DNA from: Methyloprofundus sp.
GTDB taxonomy: Bacteria; Pseudomonadota; Gammaproteobacteria; Methylococcales; Methylomonadaceae
Reading direction: 5' to 3'
Length of the DNA stretch: 64,000 nt
Assembly: GCA_016592635.1 (NCBI GenBank)
Contig: AP023240.1
Location: 1,674,001 to 1,738,000 of the forward strand
The position numbers were made by a program, and so were the translations under genes. Below, piece after piece: positions 18,688 through 26,692 of this stretch. The notes under the pieces are model-generated. The model had not been told where the DNA came from. It made no database searches and saw nothing but the letters and a program-made list of their open reading frames with translations. Numbering within the stretch: the stretch's first letter is position 1; each line of letters opens with the position of its first letter.

Positions 18688-18707
18688 GCATACAATCAAT
18701 CGTATGC
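18688..18707 (+). promoter_or_regulatory. Candidate autoregulatory operator of the toxin-antitoxin operon
   Basis: GCATAC (18688-18693) and GTATGC (18702-18707) form an inverted repeat with an 8-bp spacer that overlaps the toxin start codon (ATG 18704). Toxin-antitoxin operons of this kind are repressed by their antitoxin; this is the only such repeat at the operon start. No Shine-Dalgarno sequence precedes the ATG, so the message may be leaderless. Confidence 0.45.
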
Positions 18708-19006
18708 AATACGAAATTGTTACAACGCCTATTTTCATCAAGTGGATGAAAAAATTAAAAGATCGTCAAGCTGTTAAAGCTATTGCTATTCGTATGGATA
18801 GGGCAATACTTGGAAATTTAGGTGATATTAAGCCTGTTGGTGAGCGTGTAAGTGAAATGCGTATTTTTGTAGGAAAAGGGTATCGTGTTTATTTTGTAAT
18901 TCGAAATAATAGATTGGTTGTCTTGCTTTGTGGTGGGGATAAATCTAGTCAACAAACAGATATTAAGCAAGCTAAAGAATTGGCAATGTCAATTGAGGAA
19001 TCATAA
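18704..19006 (+). CDS. higB: RelE/HigB-type toxin (phage-derived Gp49-like family)
   Basis: 100-residue type II toxin of the 'addiction module killer protein' group (TIGR02683-like): FIKWMKKLKDRQAVKAIAIRMDRAILGNLGDIKPVGERVSEMRIFVGKGYRVYFVIRNNRLVVLLCGGDKSSQ. The G-x-G-Y-R-V-Y-F strand and the terminal GGDKSSQ-x-DI-x-A segment are diagnostic. Members are generally ribosome-dependent mRNA endonucleases. The toxin precedes the antitoxin, as in higBA, and its stop overlaps the antitoxin start by one base (TAATG). Confidence 0.9.
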   Translation: MQYEIVTTPIFIKWMKKLKDRQAVKAIAIRMDRAILGNLGDIKPVGERVSEMRIFVGKGYRVYFVIRNNRLVVLLCGGDKSSQQTDIKQAKELAMSIEES

Positions 19007-19287
19007 TGGCTATTGAATTGAAATCATATAACCCTGTTGAATTTTTTCAAAATGAAGAAGAGCTTGTAAGTTATCTCAATGATGCTTATTTAGATGAAGA
19101 CCCAAGTGTATTTTTAGTCGCTTTAGGGCATATTGCTAAAGCTAGAGGAATGTCAAATTTAGCCAAAGTAACTGGACTTAATAGGGAAAGTTTATATAAA
19201 GCTTTGTCCGGTGATACTCAACCAAGATGGGATACAGTACAGAGAGTCATAAAAGGTTTGAAAATAAACCTTAAAGCAGTTGCATAA
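19006..19287 (+). CDS. higA: HigA-like antitoxin (helix-turn-helix addiction-module antidote)
   Basis: 93-residue DNA-binding antitoxin (TIGR02684-like): FFQNEEELVSYLNDAYLDEDPSVFLVALGHIAKARGMSNLAKVTGLNRESLYKALSGDTQPRWDTVQRVIKGLKINLKAVA. The HTH lies about 50-80 (SNLAKVTGLNRESLYKALS). It is translationally coupled to the toxin by a one-base overlap and probably represses the operon via the upstream inverted repeat. A hairpin with arms TTGGGCGT/ACGCCCAA follows at 19342-19362. Confidence 0.9.
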   Translation: MAIELKSYNPVEFFQNEEELVSYLNDAYLDEDPSVFLVALGHIAKARGMSNLAKVTGLNRESLYKALSGDTQPRWDTVQRVIKGLKINLKAVA

Positions 19288-19341
19288 ATATCAAATGATG
19301 TATAATAAGAAATCTACTTGCCATTTAAAGCATTACCTGAT

Positions 19342-19362
19342 TTGGGCGTAAGGCACGCCCAA
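19342..19362 (+). terminator. Hairpin downstream of the toxin-antitoxin operon
   Basis: TTGGGCGT and ACGCCCAA form an 8-bp perfect stem with a 5-nt loop, 55 bp after the antitoxin stop. No T-run follows, so terminator function is uncertain. Confidence 0.4.
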
Positions 19363-19426
19363 GCTATGAGTGTGCTTTGGGTATTAATTTGTGGCTTGGT
19401 AAGTGCATGCTAACAGTGTTTGGTAG

Positions 19427-20821
19427 GGGTGAGGCTTAAATATAATGTTATTTCTCATGATTTAATATAAAATCCCCATCTTTACTATCACATTATTTTT
19501 CTCTACCCATGACAACTATCATCCACAATGTTGACGGAAGCATCACCGTATCAGTTACTTTAGCTCTGGAAGGCAATATGATGGAAATGGAAAACACGAT
19601 ACTGGATGCGGTCAATAGCGTAGGATGCGTAGCCACAGGCGAAGCTTTAAAATGCTTTGATACAAAGGGTACTCCGATTATAAGAGAGGGTGTAAAACTC
19701 ACGTCTAAAAACAGAGACAGCAAAAAATATCAAACGCCCTTTGGTGTCATTGAAATTAAACGTCATGTTTACCAATCGTCAAAAGGAGGGCATATTTTTT
19801 GTCCATTAGAAGACTCGGCGCATACTATTTTTGCAGCGACTCCTAAATTTGCACAGCAATTGTCCCACAAGTATTCCCAAGGAAATGCCAATTCAGTTTG
19901 TCTTGATTTGAAGAATAATCACAACCGGATCATTGCCAAATCCACGATACAAAATGTAACGAACTGGGTAGGAAGTATTGCGACAGCACAAGAAGAAAAG
20001 TGGGAGTATGAGCTGCCTGAATTAGATGAACCCATTAGTACGATTGTTTTCAGTTTAGATGGTGCTTATGTTTTAATGGCAAACGAAGGTTACCGTGAAG
20101 CAATGGTTGGTAACCTGTCTTTGTATGACTGCGAGGGTGAACGCCAGCATACTCTCTACTTGGGAGAAGCGCCTGAATATGGGAAGGCAAGTTTCAAAGA
20201 GCGGTATGAGCATGAAATCACCTGCATAAAAGCCCGTTACCCCGATGCACTTTATCTTGGTATTGCGGATGGAGCCAAAGATAACTGGACATTTTTAGAA
20301 CAACATACTCAGCAACAATTGGTTGATTTTTATCATGTCACTGAATATTTAGCAAAAGCCTCTCATGCTGTTTTTCCAAAAAAATCAACGGCTATTAATC
20401 GTAAAAAATGGCTGTCAGATCGTTGTTCCCAACTCAAGAATGACACAGGGGCGGCGCAAACCATTTTAGAAGAATTAACGCCATTAATGGAATCTAGGCT
20501 CACCAAATCAATCAAGGCGGATTTAGAAACAACGCTCACCTATTTTAAAAATAATATCGCTAAAAACAGGATGAATTATGCCTCACATGTTAATAAAAAT
20601 TTACCGATTGGTTCGGGCGTGACAGAAGCAGCTTGTAAAACATTAGTTAAACAGCGGCTTTGTGGCTCAGGTATGAGATGGAAAACAAAAGGAGCTAAAG
20701 TTGTATTGAGTTTACGTGCATTAGTTCAAACAACAAATAGGTGGCAACAATTTTGGGAGAAAATTATTCAAGGTGAGGCTCAATATTTAATGGCCTAATA
20801 CATCATATTAAAGCCTCACCC
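19427..20821 (+). mobile_element. Intact ISKra4-family insertion sequence (1395 bp)
   Basis: Ends are imperfect inverted repeats: the left end begins GGGTGAGGCTTAAATATAATG and, as reverse complement, the right end begins GGGTGAGGCTTTAATATGATG (2 mismatches in 21). An exact 8-bp direct repeat, TTTGGTAG, flanks it (19419-19426 and 20822-20829), as expected of a target duplication in this family. One full-length transposase fills the element. Exact TSD and an intact ORF point to recent insertion. Confidence 0.9.
19509..20798 (+). CDS. ISKra4-family transposase
   Basis: 429-residue DDE transposase. Candidate catalytic residues lie in FSLDGAYVLM (first Asp), GIADGAKDNW (second Asp) and PIGSGVTEAACKTLVKQR (Glu). 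The PIGSG-x-x-E-x-A-C-K motif followed by LCGSGMRWK is typical of ISKra4 proteins. ATG 19509 lies 83 bp inside the left end. No frameshift. It shares only family-level similarity with the second ISKra4-type transposase at 23380-24945, so the two are separate acquisitions. Confidence 0.92.
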   Translation: MTTIIHNVDGSITVSVTLALEGNMMEMENTILDAVNSVGCVATGEALKCFDTKGTPIIREGVKLTSKNRDSKKYQTPFGVIEIKRHVYQSSKGGHIFCPLEDSAHTIFAATPKFAQQLSHKYSQGNANSVCLDLKNNHNRIIAKSTIQNVTNWVGSIATAQEEKWEYELPELDEPISTIVFSLDGAYVLMANEGYREAMVGNLSLYDCEGERQHTLYLGEAPEYGKASFKERYEHEITCIKARYPDALYLGIADGAKDNWTFLEQHTQQQLVDFYHVTEYLAKASHAVFPKKSTAINRKKWLSDRCSQLKNDTGAAQTILEELTPLMESRLTKSIKADLETTLTYFKNNIAKNRMNYASHVNKNLPIGSGVTEAACKTLVKQRLCGSGMRWKTKGAKVVLSLRALVQTTNRWQQFWEKIIQGEAQYLMA

Positions 20822-20921
20822 TTTGGTAGTCTTATATAGATATTTTAATGAAGGCTTTAAGAGCCTTTCTGATCTGAGTAAGTCCGCAAAGATTATTCGG
20901 TAAGAAAACAGATTCTATATG

Positions 20922-21665
20922 TTATTCAATTACCTGTAATATCTCTTGCCACAATGCTTGATAGGCATCTGTAGAGCGACTCTTTTTTGCATAAGCAGCT
21001 AATGGCATGCGTTCCCAGCCCATGCGTTCTATATCACTGGCATAAGGAATAGCGTTCGTCAAAATATCCTGATGCTTTTTGCTCAAAGTCTCCATAATTT
21101 CACAATGCATTTTTTTGCGCCTGTCTGCCATGGAGAAAAAGGGAATAAGTTGCAGGTGCCTTAATTTATTATCTTTGATATATTTTTTTAATTGTTCTAG
21201 TGTGCGTAATGATAGAGTAGTTGGAATAATAGGCGATAGTAATATTTCTGAGGCTTCAAAAATAGCTTCTGATAAGAGTGAAATATTAGGCGGGCAATCC
21301 AGAAAAATAAAATCGTACTCTTGTGTTAATGGCTTGAGTAATTTTTTAAGTCTTTGTGTGGGTTTTTTGCGGGTATCCAGTACCAAATCTAAGTTGCGAA
21401 AAGAAAAGTCGGCAGGTAGTAAGTCTAAGTTTTCAAAATTGGTTGCTTTAATCAAGCCATCTAATTCACGCTCTCCGGCAATCAGTTCTTTACTGCCACC
21501 TTTAACTTTTGGTTTGACCCTAAAATAATAACTGCTGGCTCCTTGTGGATCCAAATCCCAAACCAAAGTTTTATAATTATTTTGTGCGGCTAAGTAGGCT
21601 AGGTTAACTGCGGTAGATGTTTTACCTACACCACCTTTAATATTGTATGTTGCAATTATTTTCAT
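20922..21665 (-). CDS. Orphan ParA/MinD-family ATPase
   Basis: 247 residues: deviant Walker A KGGVGKTS (residues 10-17, with the signature Lys), Walker A' LVWDLDPQGASSYYF, and Walker B FIFLDCPPNIS. ParA/MinD proteins position cargo (plasmids, chromosomes, carboxysomes, chemosensory arrays) by ATP-dependent binding to DNA or membrane. No ParB or parS-like gene is adjacent. Its partner is the CHAD gene immediately upstream (17-bp gap, same strand), so the two are very likely one operon. The CHAD protein may therefore be its cargo adaptor (inference). Confidence 0.9.
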   Translation of the reverse strand: MKIIATYNIKGGVGKTSTAVNLAYLAAQNNYKTLVWDLDPQGASSYYFRVKPKVKGGSKELIAGERELDGLIKATNFENLDLLPADFSFRNLDLVLDTRKKPTQRLKKLLKPLTQEYDFIFLDCPPNISLLSEAIFEASEILLSPIIPTTLSLRTLEQLKKYIKDNKLRHLQLIPFFSMADRRKKMHCEIMETLSKKHQDILTNAIPYASDIERMGWERMPLAAYAKKSRSTDAYQALWQEILQVIE

Positions 21666-21682
21666 GGTTGCCTTTGGGTGCT

Positions 21683-23209
21683 TTAATGGCTAAACAAGGT
21701 TTTAAAGATGGCTTGGTTTTCAGTTTGTTTAAACTGGGAAAATTGTTCAGCAAAATCATTGCGAGCAGTACACTTCATGCTATCTAGATATTGAATTAAT
21801 ACCCCCATGGCTAAGAAGGTGTTGCTGGCAACATTATTTTCCATCATTTCGGCGCTGAAAAATTTGATACTGTTTTCCTGAATTTCGTAATCCTGAAAGT
21901 CACCTAAAACAGATTGAAAGCCTTTTAAAGCGCGTAGCAACACTTTCATATCTTTGGCAGGATACATGTCTTGGAAAAATTCCATTAGATAGCGTAATTT
22001 CTTACAGGTTTTCCTTAAGTCATGTAGTGCTTCAGCAGGCGAAGACTCATTGATTGCATTACCTTCTGTTAGTACCCTTTTGAACACTTTCCATATGCGC
22101 TGGTCGGCTAATTTTTTAATAGGTACTTTAGCATTACTGCCTTTTTCTTTCACCACCGCAGGTTTTTTTAAATATTGCTCCCAAGCGGCAAGCTGTTTGC
22201 GATATTTAGAGCTAGACAGTTTCTTGGCGAGTTCTTTTTGTGTGGCAACTTGTTTTTGTTTCAGGAATTCGTATAAAGGCGCTAGATCAGCCTGTAGTGT
22301 TTCTGGTAGAGCGGCCTGATATTGCTGATAACTTAATAAGTAAACATCCAAATCCCGAGTATCTCCGGTAATTTGCCCAAGCCATGCGAAAAAAGCGGCA
22401 TGCTTAGCAACTACTTTATGGGGTAAGGTGCTTTTGATTTGACTAAGGCCTGCACGAGTACGCCTGACAGCAACTCGGTAATCATGTAAAAATTCGGTAT
22501 CAATATCAGCAATGGTGCTGGTTTCATTGTTTTGAATGGCACTTAATAATTGTCGATAAATGATAATGCTGGCGTTGTCTGCACGCATTTTTGGATCAAG
22601 TTTAATAGCAAGTTTTGAGCTATAGTCTTTAGGTTGTCGTCCTTGCAATTGTAGTGCTGCCTTTAAAACGCTGCCGTTTGTTGGCATGAGTTTTAAAGAG
22701 TTTTCCAATAAATAACTGATACTTGCTGCTGCTTTGTCGTAGCCTTTTAAGGGCTGTAGGCTAACGCGGTTTGCGAGTGTTTCATATTCATCCAAAGTAA
22801 TGCGTAGTACTATTTTTTGGTCTTTATTTAAAACATTTAAGCGATAAACTTGATAGGGTAAGGAACATAATGGTAATAAAGCGCGCATTTCTATTTGAGC
22901 TGCCAAGCGAGTTTTGAAGCGCCCATCACGAAATTGGCCAGAGAATTTCGGTACAGCTTGTTGCTCTTCCAGAGCAAGGCATTCCCCAGTTAGTCTATCT
23001 ATCAGAGTAATGTGCGAGCTTGTTTTTGATTGGTTTAATTCACACACCATATCAGCATTGTACAAGCGCCAATCAAAGCTATCATAGTAGGTTTTGATTG
23101 CATACTGTTGTGCATCAATATCAAAATTAATTTTTTTGCTTAACTTCTTTAAGAATTTTTCTGCAGTTAAACTTTCAGGTAATTCAAAGTGTAACGGTGT
23201 TGTTGGCAT
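21683..23209 (-). CDS. CHAD-domain protein with N-terminal CYTH-like region
   Basis: 508 residues. The C-terminal ~290 residues are a CHAD domain, a helical bundle with conserved basic/His positions: FLHDYRVAVRRTRAGLSQI, TGDTRDLDVYL and ALHDLRKTCKKLRYLMEFF. The N-terminal ~200 residues (KTYYDSFDWRLYNADMVCEL and a run of charged beta-strands) resemble a divergent CYTH/triphosphate-tunnel domain, the commonest CHAD fusion partner. CHAD domains bind inorganic polyphosphate and localise to polyphosphate granules. Co-transcribed with ParA downstream. Upstream on the same strand, beyond the IS insertion, lies a histone-H1-like gene. Whether the CYTH-like part hydrolyses triphosphate is not clear: I see no perfect ExExK. 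Confidence 0.88.
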   Translation of the reverse strand: MPTTPLHFELPESLTAEKFLKKLSKKINFDIDAQQYAIKTYYDSFDWRLYNADMVCELNQSKTSSHITLIDRLTGECLALEEQQAVPKFSGQFRDGRFKTRLAAQIEMRALLPLCSLPYQVYRLNVLNKDQKIVLRITLDEYETLANRVSLQPLKGYDKAAASISYLLENSLKLMPTNGSVLKAALQLQGRQPKDYSSKLAIKLDPKMRADNASIIIYRQLLSAIQNNETSTIADIDTEFLHDYRVAVRRTRAGLSQIKSTLPHKVVAKHAAFFAWLGQITGDTRDLDVYLLSYQQYQAALPETLQADLAPLYEFLKQKQVATQKELAKKLSSSKYRKQLAAWEQYLKKPAVVKEKGSNAKVPIKKLADQRIWKVFKRVLTEGNAINESSPAEALHDLRKTCKKLRYLMEFFQDMYPAKDMKVLLRALKGFQSVLGDFQDYEIQENSIKFFSAEMMENNVASNTFLAMGVLIQYLDSMKCTARNDFAEQFSQFKQTENQAIFKTLFSH

Positions 23210-23345
23210 GGTGATTCAATTGGGTTAGGTCAAATAGTGTCAATCAAACAGCATACTAACATGTAAAGATGGCTAGAATTATGACAAGTTTATAAATAAG
23301 CTTATTTAAACTGTCATGTGCCGTCTTTGATAAGGACTTGCGGTT

Positions 23346-25072
23346 GGGTGCAACCCGCCCTCCGCTCAAACCTAAAACTTCAAGCAACTTTTAATTGTGA
23401 AAACACATTATCATTAACTGCTTCTAATATATTAGCTGTAGCAGGATGAATTGTCCGTTGTTCTTGTTGGATATTAAAACCCATAAACTGTTCCCAATCT
23501 CCATTAATATAAATACAACGTAGCCCCAGTATGGCTTTTGCCCCTGCCATTACCCAGCGCATCCCTGATTCTTCCATCCGATCGACAATAATATGGCGGC
23601 AAGCACCTTCGATGATACCGGACCCAATAGGGTAACCCGCTGCCAAATATTCGTTGTAACGCATACGCCCTGCATTACTCTCTAAATACCCGCAGCTTAT
23701 TTTAATCTGCTCAAGCCTCTTACCTGTTATTTTTCGACGTGTTGCCAGATGGCGAAAGCTTCGAATCACTTTTTTGACCTGTCCATTCAGAAGAAAACCC
23801 ATGTACTTTTTAACAACCAGTATATTATCTTTGGTAGAGCTATCCAGGGACAGTGCTTCGGCGGCTTTCCATAGGTAGGAGGCTGCATGGATAATATCCA
23901 GTATTTGAATGCAATTTTCCGGAGCCATCATTTCGGTTCCCATTTCCCATAGCTTTTTTTCACCATCCATAATTAAGACAACAGTATTATTACCACTTGG
24001 GTTGCGCTGCTTAATTTCACCCCCGATCCATGAGAAAATAGTCTCGCGTGCCGGTTGCAACGTGTCCTTATTGTCTCGATCCATACAGGCCCTGACATGT
24101 TTGTTAACAGGCTTGGGTCTCACCTGTTCGGTGATTTCTGCTGTTAATGGATCCCCGGATCGAAAGAGTGCTTCCAAGACTTTTTCTGGCGTTCTTGGGT
24201 AAGGATCTACAGAATATGAGGCACCTACTACAGCCATTTTTTTATTGCCGTAATGCCCTTTCGGTGTCACCTGTTCAATATTGGCAGGCTTGTTCTCTTG
24301 TTTGGAATCTGTTTTCTCTGCACTTGGCTTACGAATGACTACGCCTTTACAGTCGGCTGATGTCACGATTATTTGACCAGGCTCTGCCTGTTGAACACTT
24401 GTTTGGCGATCAAAATAGGCGTTCGTGAAACTTGAAGTCGACAAGACTGTTCGCTCTAGAGCACTGACTGGAAATGATAGGGAGAAAATCCTCTTGATCA
24501 CCTTGCTTGCCTCGGCATAAGGAACCGCCACCACTAACGATTGCCCCCAATCCTGTAGTAAATAGGAGTACTTGCTAGATGGCAACTGAAGCTGCTTGTC
24601 CATTGGAATGCAGTCAAGCTTTTGTCCTTCCCGAGTGCCGTAGACCCAACGAAATAAGTTGAACTCACCAAATAGAGATAAGTAGCTTCGTTTGTGTTGA
24701 GTTGGCAACCTTTTGACTTGGCGTCCATCGGATAGCTCTATTGTTTCTCCTTGGTCGCTCCCTTGATATAAAGCAAATAAATATCCCAGCAGTATATGCC
24801 CCATCTTCAATAGTTCAGTGAATATATCTTGTTCAACCTTATGAGCTGCTGTACCTGACTTGTAGGCTTTTTCTACAAGATCTATTAGGTTGCCGGTTTG
24901 ATTTAGGATGTCGTCTTTATTGATATTTTTTGTATTTTCATTCATGATTTTAATGGGCGAACTCCTCTTGACGGGGTATCTGTTCAATACTCTGATAGTT
25001 TGAAATTAAGTTTATTGAGAGGAGTTTACCTTATTATTTTATCTCAGCAAGCGCGGAGGGCGGGTTGCACCC
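23346..25072 (-). mobile_element. Second, different ISKra4-family insertion sequence (1727 bp)
   Basis: Ends are 20-bp perfect inverted repeats beginning GGGTGCAACCC. The flanking 9-bp direct repeat CTTGCGGTT (23337-23345 and 25073-25081) is exact. One transposase ORF runs on the minus strand. The insertion lies between the CHAD gene and the histone-like gene and is the only thing separating them. Terminal repeats differ from those of the element at 19427, so the two do not form a composite transposon. Confidence 0.9.
23380..24945 (-). CDS. ISKra4-family transposase (longer subgroup)
   Basis: About 521 residues from ATG 24945 (the open frame continues upstream to a TTG at 24987). Candidate DDE residues: TSADCKGVVI, VVLIMDGEKKLWEM and YPIGSGIIEGACRHIIVDRMEESGMRW. 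The last segment is the ISKra4 signature. The strong GAGGAG box (24963-24968, read on the minus strand) sits 17 nt before ATG 24945 but about 7 nt before an in-frame ATT codon, so the true start could be a rare ATT; this is unresolved. The frame is intact. Confidence 0.88.
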   Translation of the reverse strand: MNENTKNINKDDILNQTGNLIDLVEKAYKSGTAAHKVEQDIFTELLKMGHILLGYLFALYQGSDQGETIELSDGRQVKRLPTQHKRSYLSLFGEFNLFRWVYGTREGQKLDCIPMDKQLQLPSSKYSYLLQDWGQSLVVAVPYAEASKVIKRIFSLSFPVSALERTVLSTSSFTNAYFDRQTSVQQAEPGQIIVTSADCKGVVIRKPSAEKTDSKQENKPANIEQVTPKGHYGNKKMAVVGASYSVDPYPRTPEKVLEALFRSGDPLTAEITEQVRPKPVNKHVRACMDRDNKDTLQPARETIFSWIGGEIKQRNPSGNNTVVLIMDGEKKLWEMGTEMMAPENCIQILDIIHAASYLWKAAEALSLDSSTKDNILVVKKYMGFLLNGQVKKVIRSFRHLATRRKITGKRLEQIKISCGYLESNAGRMRYNEYLAAGYPIGSGIIEGACRHIIVDRMEESGMRWVMAGAKAILGLRCIYINGDWEQFMGFNIQQEQRTIHPATANILEAVNDNVFSQLKVA

Positions 25073-25117
25073 CTTGCGGTTTAGGCGAGGGTATTAATAG
25101 GCCTTATGTTGTTGCAT

Positions 25118-25143
25118 CAAAACCCAATAAGCATTGGGTTTTG
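25118..25143 (-). terminator. Terminator of the histone-H1-like gene
   Basis: An 11-bp perfect stem (CAAAACCCAAT/ATTGGGTTTTG) with a 4-nt loop, 13 bp after the histone-like stop on the minus strand. The stem ends in TTTT, fitting an intrinsic terminator. Confidence 0.7.
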
Positions 25144-25155
25144 ATTTTTAGCCAA

Positions 25156-25356
25156 TTATGCTGCTTTTTTTAATGCTTTTTTAGCAGCTTTTTTAGCTGA
25201 TTTTTTATTCGTTGTATTTTTCTTTAATACAGATTTAGCTACTTTTTTAGCAATGGCTTTTGCGTCTTTTTTGGCAACTACTTTTTTAGCAACTGCTTTT
25301 TTAGTGACTCTTTTAGCGATTTTTTGTACTGCTTTCTTTTTTAGTGCTTTTGACAT
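25156..25356 (-). CDS. Histone-H1-like lysine/alanine-rich protein
   Basis: 66 residues, almost entirely K, A and V in AKK/KKA-type repeats (KKAVAKKVVAKKDAKAIAKKVAKSVLKK), like the basic C-terminal tails of AlgP/Hc1-type bacterial histone-H1 homologues. It should bind DNA and other polyanions. It may look low-complexity, but has a start, a plausible RBS region (GGGAACA) and its own terminator. On the same strand as CHAD and ParA, and next to them if the IS is ignored. H1-like AlgP of Pseudomonas has been connected with polyphosphate condensates, which makes the neighbourhood notable. Confidence 0.8.
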   Translation of the reverse strand: MSKALKKKAVQKIAKRVTKKAVAKKVVAKKDAKAIAKKVAKSVLKKNTTNKKSAKKAAKKALKKAA

Positions 25357-26048
25357 GAGATGTTCCCTGTGGGTGAAGTTAATAACTTACTAATATAGTA
25401 ATAAGTTATAGAGATAGTATATCTTTTATGGAATTTAATAAACAATTACTTGATGCCGACATTAATTTTCTAGGTTAAATAAGGTGGGTGAAAAATATCC
25501 AGTTCAAGAATAAGGGCTAGGTATCTAATATCATTGTGGGTATTACAACGTGTTTTGTACCTATGCATAAAACAGAATTAAGTTATCAATCGACTATCGA
25601 AGTAGAGGGTATTTTGATACAGCCAATTAAACTTGTGAAGTATCAGTGCTTAGGGTGTAAAAAAAGTTGACACCATAAGAAGGATGCTAATTGATAAAAA
25701 AACCACTAAACCTCAATGTTATCAAGAGTTAAGTTTCCCCCAACCTTAGTTAAGAAGATATTGAGTGTCAATTTATTTTACAATCCTCTGTATTTATTAA
25801 GGTTATATTATTATAAGTATATGTATTATTAGAATAATTATGATATGGCATAAATATTGTATTTATTTTGATGTTATTACATTTTAATAAAGTAATTTCA
25901 ATAATGTCACAATTGTGTAAAGAAAACGCCTATTATTTTATACCACTTATTTTTGTAGTTAATTAAAGTGGAACGGCTGAAAAGTGTAGGGATTATATCC
26001 TTAGCATTGCTTTATTTATTTTATAGTTACATGAACAAGGAAAAAACT
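25357..26048. other. Mostly non-coding 0.7-kb region before the PEP-CTERM gene
   Basis: Very AT-rich. It holds the left copy of a degenerate direct repeat (around 25431-25471) and a 35-codon plus-strand ORF (25563-25670) ending CLGCKKS. The ORF could be a remnant of a zinc-ribbon-bearing transposase, but I cannot assign it. The last 170 bp carry several TATAAT-like stretches and presumably the promoter of the gene at 26049. Nothing else is recognisable. Confidence 0.4.
25431..25471 (+). repeat. Degenerate direct repeat, left copy
   Basis: Shares AATTTAA..., the exact 14-mer TTACTTGATGCCGA and the following ATTA...TAGG pattern with 31224-31262 (about 80% over ~40 bp by eye). The two copies bracket the pair of secreted-protein genes and the IS4 element. 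Confidence 0.55.
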
Positions 26049-26636
26049 ATGCAAAACAAGAAAAAACGACTCCTTTCAATGCTGGTACTATCTTCAGGGA
26101 TACTATGGAGTAGTGTGTCGGGAGCTGCAATAGTCAATGGAGATTTTTCGAGCGGGTTTACAGGGTGGTCAGGGGGCACTGATCTAGGTATTGGGTTAAC
26201 CGCTGCTAATTTTGATGCTTCATCAGGAGCAGCAGTATTGAGCAGTGATTTTGACTTGGGTGGCAGCTTTGCTGTTGACCTTTTTCAAACATTTACCGTA
26301 CAAAGTTTGACAGGGGCGAGTAATGATTTGTTTCTTGACTTTGATTTTACTTGGAATTTTGATCATGTAGATGATGCTTGGTTGGCTCAGCTGGTCGATA
26401 CGACAGATGCCTTGCATACTCTGGACTTAACAAGTGGTGCTGGCCCATTTGATATTACTAGTTTTGCAGGCTTAACTGTTGAGCTGCTTTTTAGCTTGGA
26501 AAATAATAATGGTGACGATGATACGCTGAGTATAGATAACATTGTTGTTAGTGAAGTTATAACGGATGTACCTGAGCCGATACTACCATTATTATTTGGC
26601 ACTGGCTTGTTGGCTTTGCGACGTAAACTAGCTTAA
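26049..26636 (+). CDS. Exported protein with PEP-CTERM sorting tail
   Basis: 195 residues from ATG 26049, chosen because AAGG lies about 8 nt upstream and the signal peptide (KKKRLLSMLVLSSGILWSSVSGAA) starts there; the open frame continues upstream without a good site. The body is beta-rich and Asp/Ser/Gly-rich (NGDFSSGFTGWSGGTDL, a carbohydrate-binding-like opening). The C-terminus has the tripartite PEP-CTERM anchor: VPEP, the hydrophobic stretch ILPLLFGTGLLAL, then RRK. Such proteins are processed by exosortase and usually belong to the extracellular matrix. Followed after 56 bp by a large secreted protein on the same strand. Confidence 0.85.
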   Translation: MQNKKKRLLSMLVLSSGILWSSVSGAAIVNGDFSSGFTGWSGGTDLGIGLTAANFDASSGAAVLSSDFDLGGSFAVDLFQTFTVQSLTGASNDLFLDFDFTWNFDHVDDAWLAQLVDTTDALHTLDLTSGAGPFDITSFAGLTVELLFSLENNNGDDDTLSIDNIVVSEVITDVPEPILPLLFGTGLLALRRKLA

Positions 26637-26692
26637 CCCACGTAAGTAAAAATAAACGAAAAAACAAATCTAATTCTTTTGGAGAAAAGTAT

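Noticed and set aside
20851-20867. AAGGCT-TTAAG-AGCCTT hairpin downstream of parA
   Set aside because: Only six bp and no T-run on either strand; too weak to call a terminator.
19427-25072. Two ISKra4 elements as one composite transposon
   Set aside because: They have different terminal repeats, opposite orientation, different transposases and separate target duplications.
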